64,000 nucleotides of DNA from Anthostomella pinea. Taxonomy: Eukaryota > Ascomycota > Sordariomycetes > Xylariales > Xylariaceae. The stretch is taken from the NCBI GenBank assembly GCA_963556695.1, contig CAUWAG010000008.1:1736001-1800000 (forward strand). The letters run 5' to 3'. Below the pieces are notes generated by a model. That model was given only the letters and a program-made list of their open reading frames with translations, was not told the origin of the DNA and searched no databases. Below, piece after piece: positions 56,774 through 64,000 of this stretch (position 1 is the stretch's first letter; the number at the start of each line of letters is the position of its first letter). Both the position numbers and the translations under genes were made by a program.

Positions 56774-57997
56774 ATGAATTCCGCATACGAATTCCATCGA
56801 GTGACATTTTCAGTGCTGATACAGCTAGCGACAGCCATGCCAGAAGGCGCAAACGTCATCTCAGCCGAATCGTGGGGCGTGTCCGCCTGGACGAAGACAG
56901 CAAGAATATCTGTCACTCTTTCCGACGGACGCCATATGAACTATTTCCTGAAGGTGAATATTATAAACCTAAGGGGGCGTCACGTAGACTAACATTGATA
57001 GTGCTCAACTGGTAGACTGGCAAAAGTCAGTATGTGGGGAGAACATTATTCTGCAAGCATCATAGCAGATCATCTCCCGGACTTTGGCCCCGGTCCAGTG
57101 GGCAAGGGAGAATACTATGATGACACCAAAATACATGTCTACTTCTACCTCATGAACTACCACGACATGGACCTGCAGAGCCCTCCTGACCCGGTCAAAC
57201 TCGCTTCCGCAATAGCGGGACTGCACTGAACAATCATCTCCCCAAACGGCATGTTTGGGTACCCTCTGGTGACGGGTCGGGGTACTCTGGATCGTACTGA
57301 GCACTGGAGTTCGAGCTGGGCTGAGCAGTTCACATACCTGCTCAAGGACCTTATCAACCTGGACAATCAGATGAACCGCCCTTGGCCCGAATACGACAGC
57401 GCCTGTAAGCAGCTGATTGACCACGTCATACCAAGGCTCCTGGGAGCATTGCAATCGGAGGGCCGCAGGATAATACCTGTGCTGTGTCACGGAGACCTGT
57501 GGGAGGGCAATGTGGGAACAGATAGGGAGACTGGGGAAATCATCATATTCGATCCTGACGAGTGCATGTATGCACACAACGAGATCGAGTTCGCGACATG
57601 GCGCTCCCGCTGGGCAACTCATTTCAAGTCACACAAATACATTGAGGCGTACCAGCAAGAAATCAAGCCATCGGAGCCAGCGGAGAAATGGGGTGATCGC
57701 CAACGACTCTATTCAATCAAGACAGTGCTTGGTGACTCGGCAGGTCATCCTGGAAGCAACTCAAGAAATGTGTCAGTCCAGTACTCTCCTTTCCAACCAC
57801 AACTCAATTTATTCATTATAACAAGGCGCTAAGGCTGACGGATATCATCGGAAAGAGCATACAATGACATGCTGTACCTGTGCGAGAAATATGCGCCTCT
57901 CGAAAGGCTCGAGAAATACAACCCTGAGCAGGACATCAGCATCAGAGGAGTTCGAGAGGCCTATGATGTTATGGCTGGAACAAACTCGGATCTCTGA
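56774..57997 (+). pseudogene. fructosamine-kinase-like protein with an internal stop
   Basis: Segments at about 56774-56955, 57020-57771 and 57856-57997 encode a protein of the fructosamine/ketosamine kinase family: PEGANVISAESWGVSAWTKTAR, FLK, SPNGMFGYP, and the catalytic loop VLCHGDLWEGN followed by IIIFDPDECMY. An in-frame TGA at 57227-57229 interrupts the chain just before the conserved SPNGMFG motif; the frame is the same on both sides. The first exon/intron junction also does not resolve cleanly. The stop codon and the position beside an AT-rich block indicate a decaying gene. If read through, all kinase motifs are intact, so the damage is recent. The family normally phosphorylates glycated amines for repair. 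Confidence 0.65.
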
Positions 57998-58851
57998 GAA
58001 GATATTTCACCATCACAGTGTCGATGAGTGATAAGATGGGATAGCACGGAAATCCATGGAGATCACAGTGACCATTGTAACGTCCGGCTCGGTTAATGGG
58101 GACGTTCTTGAACTGCAAGGGATACCTGATCAACCGTATTGAATCATATTAGATGGAAGGGAGAGAAATACACCTTGTGTAGACCCATATTAGCACATAA
58201 TCAACTCCCTGCTAGGCGTGGTCTGTATATCGTGCCTGATGCATCCAAGATACGGTGACACATTGGAAGTGGTCTCGCGTGCCTTGAAGATGAGCCGATG
58301 GCTACAGAGGGGGCGAGCTCGACCCCTCCGATTCCCAAACAGCTTTCAGAGGACGGGGTAGCTTCGGACCTTGAATGTTGAGGCCCAATTACTTGGATGT
58401 TCATGTCCTGCCGTTGAGTAATAACGCCAAAGCACGTCGTGTGGAGCCCTCGGCTGCAGGGAGGAACCTTCCTTACAAGTACCGGTGGCTAGTCACACTA
58501 ATGCAAGCGCTTTGCCCCCACGAGAGCTTATCGATAAATAACGTCATTAGTCTTCTGCGTCACTTTATTTCGAGTGCTCACTGAGTCACTCCCGTCGGGT
58601 TCCATTCACCTGCAGTAGGCAGAACCATTTACAAAGAGCCTCACAATTGATCACAGCTCTCGTTAAGTGAGGTGTGATTTCCCACCCTTCTGCCTACCAC
58701 TTTATGCGCCAACCTTACCATTCTTCAACTCACTACGCAAGACTGCAAGCTCCCTTCCTCGCCTTCCCCCTACTTCTCTCCCCCACTGCACTTCCTTTAA
58801 CACACGCATCACGCGCCATTCATATGGACTTGCCTTCCAACATCGGCAATC
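57998..58851. other. intergenic, no gene seen
   Basis: Transition from accessory to housekeeping DNA; promoter of the SNF2 gene. No supported ORF. Confidence 0.5.
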
Positions 58852-61800
58852 ATGACCTCCAATGAGGGTAACCATCCCGGCCGGGTGTCCGAGCCAGAGA
58901 GCGACGAACCCGAAATACCCAGACCCGTGACCGACCAGATTCTTGCCATTACAGCAGTGACACCTGCCTCCGACTCCGATCACGAAGCCGACGGTGACGA
59001 CAACATGGACGAAGCATCGGCTCTCCGGAACCTTACATCTAATGTGCGCAACCAAGATGACCTCGAACGCGACATCACCTACCAAGCCAATCTCGCTCTG
59101 ATCGACGCCGAGGACAAGAGGGACGAGAAGCGCATAGAGAAGGCCCAAGCCAACATCGTGCGACTCGAAGCCCAGAAGAAGACACAACAGGAGCGTTTCC
59201 GCAAAGCCATCGGCAAACCCGAAGTGAAGCAGAGGATACGAGATGAGATAGCCCGGATAGATTCCGACATCGACCTGAACGACAAGGACATTGCCGACTT
59301 CCACGCTCGCATCGAACAGAGACACCAGGATGGCGAACAGGCCGACCAGATACAGGGGGGGAACAAGAAGTTACCGAACGAGAGCCATCGCGAGTTCCTC
59401 ATTCGTACGGGCAAAATAACCCCTTTCGCCAATATTGGAGGGCCGCGCACAGACGGTATCAACGGAGAGCTGGCCAATGCTCTGGTCGACGCTGAGGAGG
59501 AAGCCGTGGCAGAGGAATTGGAAGAAAAGGCCGGCTACGAACCACGATCCCACCAGAACTTACGTGCACCTGGTTTTGCGGAAGAACCTGAGCTACCTAC
59601 TGCAGCAGCAGAGACCGAGTTCTCGTTGCGCCCGCGCAAGAAGCGCCGCATACAGAAAGGCATTGCCTCATCAGATGATTTCACACCGCAAGCCTCAGAT
59701 GCGCCCGAAGCAGACTTTGTCGCATACGACCAAGAATCAGAAGACTATGACATGACCGAGCGTCCTCGCAAGAAGCCCAAGAAAACTCCACAAGACGATG
59801 GGAAGGTGGATGTCACCAAGTTCGATGATGGCATTGAGGCGAATTATCAGACCCGGCTTGCAGACTGGGTTGACAGACGCAGTAGAGCGAGGCTTCGGCA
59901 GCAACAAGATAATGACGAAGAGCAACCTGAGCAAGCTGAAGATGTTGCCACCAACGAAAAAGAATGGTTCAAACCTTCACCGGACCAGCCCGACCACCAA
60001 TTCGACAACGGGCTGAAGCTTCCAGGCGATATATACCCTGCTCTCTTCGACTACCAGAAGACCGGAGTACAATGGTTAGCAGAACTCTACTTCCAGAAAG
60101 TCGGAGGTATCATTGGCGATGAGATGGGTCTTGGAAAGACGGTCCAACTCATATCCTTCATTGCCGCACTGCATTACAGCAAGCAGCTAGACAAGCCGGT
60201 CATTGTAGTTGCACCAGGTACAGTCCTGAAGCAATGGGTCAACGAGTTCCATCGCTGGTGGCCACCGTTACGTGTGTCAATTCTCCACTCATCCGGCAGC
60301 GGCATGTTCAATGTCAGGAACGAGGATAGAATTGAGGATGAGGAAGTGGCTTGGGACCAGAGGGGCAGCGATCGGAAAGTGAGCAAGGCTGCTAAAAGAA
60401 TCGTCGATCGAGTCGTAAAACATGGCCATGTCCTAGTCACTACGTACGCGGGTCTACAAACCTACGGAGACGCCTTGATTCCAGTCGAATGGGGATATGC
60501 TGTTCTAGATGAAGGCCACAAGATTCGAAACCCGAACACGGCTATTACCATCTACTGCAAAGAGCTGCGAACCCCTAATCGAGTCATTCTCTCCGGGACC
60601 CCAATGCAAAATAACCTCATGGAACTCTGGTCTCTGTTTGACTTCGTCTTCCCTATGCGGCTCGGTACACTGGTCGACTTCCGGAACTCATTTGAGATAC
60701 CCATCAAGATCGGCGGTTATGCCAATGCTAGCAATCTGCAGATCATGACTGCACAGAAATGTGCAGAGACCCTCAAGGATGCCATCAGCCCCTATCTGCT
60801 CCAGCGACTCAAGGTTGACGTTGCGGCTGACCTTCCCAAGAAGAGCGAACAGGTTCTTTTCTGCAAGCTTACCCGATCGCAACGTGATGCATATGAGCTC
60901 TTCCTAAAATCGGAAGACATGAACTCGATCATCAAAAGGACCAGGCAGTCACTTTACGGGATTGATATCCTTCGGAAGATTTGCAATCACCCTGACTTGC
61001 TCGACCCTCGTCTGAAGTCGAAGGCTGAGTACAAATGGGGCGTAGCCAGCAAGTCCGGGAAGATGCAAGTCGTGAAAGCCCTTCTACATACATGGAAGAG
61101 ACTTGGACACAAGACACTCCTATTCAGTCAAGGTGTGCAAATGCTGGATATACTTGAAGCTTTTGTGCGTCGTCTGGACAACGTTTCGTACCTTCGTATG
61201 GATGGCGGAACTGCCATCAAAGATCGACAGAATCTTGTGGATCAGTTCAACAACACCCCCGAGATCGATCTCTTCCTGCTCACCACGAAAGTCGGTGGTT
61301 TGGGCGTAAATCTCACCGGTGCTAACCGAGTCATCATCTTTGATCCTGACTGGAACCCATCCACCGATGTACAGGCCCGTGAGAGAGCATGGCGCCTTGG
61401 TCAGAAGAAGGAGGTCACAATCTACCGCCTGATGACTGCGGGCACTATTGAGGAGAAGATATACCACCGGCAGATCTTCAAGCAGTTCCTGAGCAACAAG
61501 GTCCTGAAAGATCCCAAGCAGCGTACAAGTTTCCATCTCAACGATTTGCATGACCTGTTCACACTGGGGTCGTCTGAGGAGGCGTCGACCGAGACGGAGA
61601 AGTTGTTTCAGGGATCCGAAGTCAAGTTCAGAGAGTCACTGACTAAGAATGGGGCCGAAAATCCAACCAGAGAAGCCCCCGGGACATCGGATGCAAGTGA
61701 GGTCCAGGGAGAACCAGCTAACGCCGAAGACACCCAAGACGTTCGGGCTATCACTGGAGTTGCCGGCCTTGAAGATTACGAAACAGATCCGGCCACCCAG

Positions 61801-62397
61801 CCAGCGGCCAATGACGAGGATCGGATCATGGAGGGCCTGTTCGCTCGCTCGGGCGTCCACCAGGCACTCGAGCACGACAGGATTGTCAATGGCTCAGGCA
61901 AGCCCCAAGCCGACCGCCGAATACTGCAGCAGGAAGCCAACCGCGTCGCAGCAGAGTCAGCCGCGGCCCTCCGTCGGGCAGGCGAGCAAGCACGCTCGAT
62001 CCCCATCGGCACCGTGACCTGGACGGGCGAAGTAGGCGAAGGCGGCCGCCCGTCGAACGTCCGCCGAGGCCGCGGCGGCCCCGGCTCCGCCGCCATCCTG
62101 GCCGGCCTCTCCAACCGGCAGGGACTCAACAACACCACCAAGCCACCGTCGAGTAGCGGCGCAAGCTCGCGCGCGGGCACGCCCACGACGACGATGCGCG
62201 CGCGCGACTTCGAGAAGTTGATCCCGGACTTCATCAGGCGCCACGGGGGCAAGGTGCCGACCAAGCTGCTGGTCGACCACTTCAACCCACTGTGCGTCAC
62301 CAACCAGCAGTCCAACGAGTTCAAGGCGGCGCTGAACCGCGTCGCGCGCATGGACAAGAAGGGCTCCAGCATGCGCGCTATTTGGGCGCTCAAGTAG
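58852..62397 (+). CDS. RAD26: SNF2-family DNA-dependent ATPase, RAD26/ERCC6 (CSB) orthologue
   Basis: An intronless gene, 1181 residues. It would act in transcription-coupled nucleotide excision repair, remodelling stalled RNA polymerase II in the nucleus. The acidic/coiled-coil N-terminus (about residues 60-190) precedes basic clusters (RPRKKRRIQK and PRKKPKK) that could be nuclear signals. The ATPase core has GDEMGLGKT (about 422-430), VLDEGHKIRNP (about 552-561), SGTPMQNNLMELWSLFDF, TTKVGGLGVNLTGA and DWNPSTDVQARERAWRLGQ (about 832-850). The C-terminal IPDFIRRHGGKVPTKLLVDHF is like the terminal helical/winged domain of CSB proteins. DEGH in place of DEAH is usual for this subfamily. Length and domain order fit the fungal orthologue. 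Confidence 0.95.
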   Translation: MTSNEGNHPGRVSEPESDEPEIPRPVTDQILAITAVTPASDSDHEADGDDNMDEASALRNLTSNVRNQDDLERDITYQANLALIDAEDKRDEKRIEKAQANIVRLEAQKKTQQERFRKAIGKPEVKQRIRDEIARIDSDIDLNDKDIADFHARIEQRHQDGEQADQIQGGNKKLPNESHREFLIRTGKITPFANIGGPRTDGINGELANALVDAEEEAVAEELEEKAGYEPRSHQNLRAPGFAEEPELPTAAAETEFSLRPRKKRRIQKGIASSDDFTPQASDAPEADFVAYDQESEDYDMTERPRKKPKKTPQDDGKVDVTKFDDGIEANYQTRLADWVDRRSRARLRQQQDNDEEQPEQAEDVATNEKEWFKPSPDQPDHQFDNGLKLPGDIYPALFDYQKTGVQWLAELYFQKVGGIIGDEMGLGKTVQLISFIAALHYSKQLDKPVIVVAPGTVLKQWVNEFHRWWPPLRVSILHSSGSGMFNVRNEDRIEDEEVAWDQRGSDRKVSKAAKRIVDRVVKHGHVLVTTYAGLQTYGDALIPVEWGYAVLDEGHKIRNPNTAITIYCKELRTPNRVILSGTPMQNNLMELWSLFDFVFPMRLGTLVDFRNSFEIPIKIGGYANASNLQIMTAQKCAETLKDAISPYLLQRLKVDVAADLPKKSEQVLFCKLTRSQRDAYELFLKSEDMNSIIKRTRQSLYGIDILRKICNHPDLLDPRLKSKAEYKWGVASKSGKMQVVKALLHTWKRLGHKTLLFSQGVQMLDILEAFVRRLDNVSYLRMDGGTAIKDRQNLVDQFNNTPEIDLFLLTTKVGGLGVNLTGANRVIIFDPDWNPSTDVQARERAWRLGQKKEVTIYRLMTAGTIEEKIYHRQIFKQFLSNKVLKDPKQRTSFHLNDLHDLFTLGSSEEASTETEKLFQGSEVKFRESLTKNGAENPTREAPGTSDASEVQGEPANAEDTQDVRAITGVAGLEDYETDPATQPAANDEDRIMEGLFARSGVHQALEHDRIVNGSGKPQADRRILQQEANRVAAESAAALRRAGEQARSIPIGTVTWTGEVGEGGRPSNVRRGRGGPGSAAILAGLSNRQGLNNTTKPPSSSGASSRAGTPTTTMRARDFEKLIPDFIRRHGGKVPTKLLVDHFNPLCVTNQQSNEFKAALNRVARMDKKGSSMRAIWALK

Positions 62398-63005
62398 GGC
62401 TAGGATTTGGGCTTTGTGATCTCTGTTACACCGTAGCCTATGGATAGGGGCTGCTATACAGCTTTGAGGCAAGGCGTTCATGGCTGGCTTGAGATTAGGC
62501 GCGGAATTACTGGTATAGCAATGTAGCATAGCGGAGGCGTTCGTGGGACATCTGCGCAGATTTATTTGCCAGCTTCAGAGGTCACAAATGACAAAATGAC
62601 GTCTTGATCAATGAAACACACGACTTCTAACCACCTTGCCGCTCTGATGTGGTATGTTCGGTCACTTACTCGTCACATTGTAGTGCACAAATTATTCTTA
62701 AGTGAAGGTTCTCGTGATCAACGTTTCTTCATTTCTGCTGCAGCCGTGCCAAAGCAACATGTGACAATTGGCGAAGCCACCCTATGGAGACCAGGCATAG
62801 TCCTGTACCTACTTCGTGAAGTAGAAAAAGACGCACGCCGTTCTCCTCGTAATTGTCAACGCCACAGAGATGACGATGAAGCCTCAGATCAAAATCCGTA
62901 TGATCTCGAAAAAATGTTCATTCCTTGTCCTGCCATGATGCCCAGACCACATAAAACCGACCACCATGCGAAGGGCAGTGGTGAAAGTAGGTGATATTGC
63001 TGCGC
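62398..63005. other. intergenic, no gene seen
   Basis: Convergent 3' flanks of RAD26 and RPS14. The plus-strand ORF 62611-62994 lacks family resemblance. Confidence 0.5.
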
Positions 63006-63752
<747 letters not shown>

Positions 63753-64000
63753 GTTGACTGATTGTTGGGTTTTGGGTCGGGGTGACTTCGCGATGGTTGA
63801 TCTGGGCTCGAGGACAGGATCTCGTGCGAAATACCAAGATGATTTTGGTTGTGGTGGAAAAGTTACGGGCGGTCGATGGCGGCACGAAAGTCGGTAGTGG
63901 GGAATGGACGCGTTTAACCCTAACCATCTTCCCAATTTTGGCAATTTCTCGCTTGACGGCCCACATGCTGTGTCATAAACCAATCCAAAGCGGCCTACCA
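63753..64000. other. upstream flank of rps14
   Basis: Promoter-side sequence of the ribosomal protein gene; contains a telobox-like motif at 63915-63925. No gene seen to the window end. Confidence 0.5.
63915..63925 (-). promoter_or_regulatory. telobox-like TTAGGGTTA element upstream of rps14
   Basis: TAACCCTAACC on the plus strand reads GGTTAGGGTTA toward the gene, about 165 bp before the start codon. Such TTAGGG-type sites, bound by Tbf1-like proteins, control ribosomal protein genes in several fungi; their role here is inference. Confidence 0.45.

Overview
The window is nuclear DNA from a filamentous ascomycete (Pezizomycotina, probably a Sordariomycete; the rank is inference). The basis is short spliceosomal introns of about 50-230 bp, mostly GT..AG, GC-rich genes, fungal-type families, and four sharply bounded AT-rich, TpA-rich blocks that look like transposon DNA mutated by RIP (repeat-induced point mutation). 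I found no convincing rRNA, tRNA or CRISPR array.

Layout. 1-742 is the end of an AT-rich Fot1/pogo-like transposon. 1.8-7.6 kb holds a P-loop NTPase, a Med2-like Mediator protein and a degenerate protein kinase. 9.7-16.3 kb is a large AT-rich block containing one intact 255-bp solo LTR. 17.8-25.5 kb has a conserved gene of unknown function, a 5'-truncated MDR oxidoreductase, a festuclavine-dehydrogenase-like gene with one internal TGA, and a small orphan gene. 25.6-27.8 kb is a complete AT-rich Fot1/pogo-like element with long terminal inverted repeats and a TA target duplication.

29.0-49.2 kb is a compact biosynthetic gene cluster. It encodes a 14-TM MFS exporter, a flavin-dependent BBE-like oxidase, a short-chain dehydrogenase, a divergent pair of paralogous P450s, a third P450 of ent-kaurene-oxidase type, an aristolochene-synthase-type sesquiterpene cyclase, a Zn2Cys6 AflR-like regulator, and a second AflR-domain-like protein that has no zinc cluster. 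The logical pathway is farnesyl diphosphate to an eremophilane hydrocarbon, oxidised by three P450s, the flavoenzyme and the SDR, then exported. The gene content recalls eremophilane clusters such as the PR-toxin cluster of Penicillium, but the order differs and no acyltransferase is visible, so the product is unknown. TCG-N5-CGA sites of AflR type lie just upstream of the oxidase, first P450 and terpene synthase genes. A Tc1-like transposase fragment sits inside the cluster.

49.9-53.0 kb has a secreted GH18 protein and a CFEM/GPI-type cell-wall protein. 53.8-57.9 kb is a third AT-rich block, with a second 255-bp solo LTR, flanked by two broken genes: a CmcJ/AsaB-like oxygenase remnant and a fructosamine-kinase-like gene with an internal stop. 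From 58.9 kb the window returns to core genes: a RAD26/CSB-type SNF2 ATPase and ribosomal protein uS11 (RPS14). The accessory part is therefore a transposon-rich, pseudogene-rich island ending at a conserved housekeeping segment.
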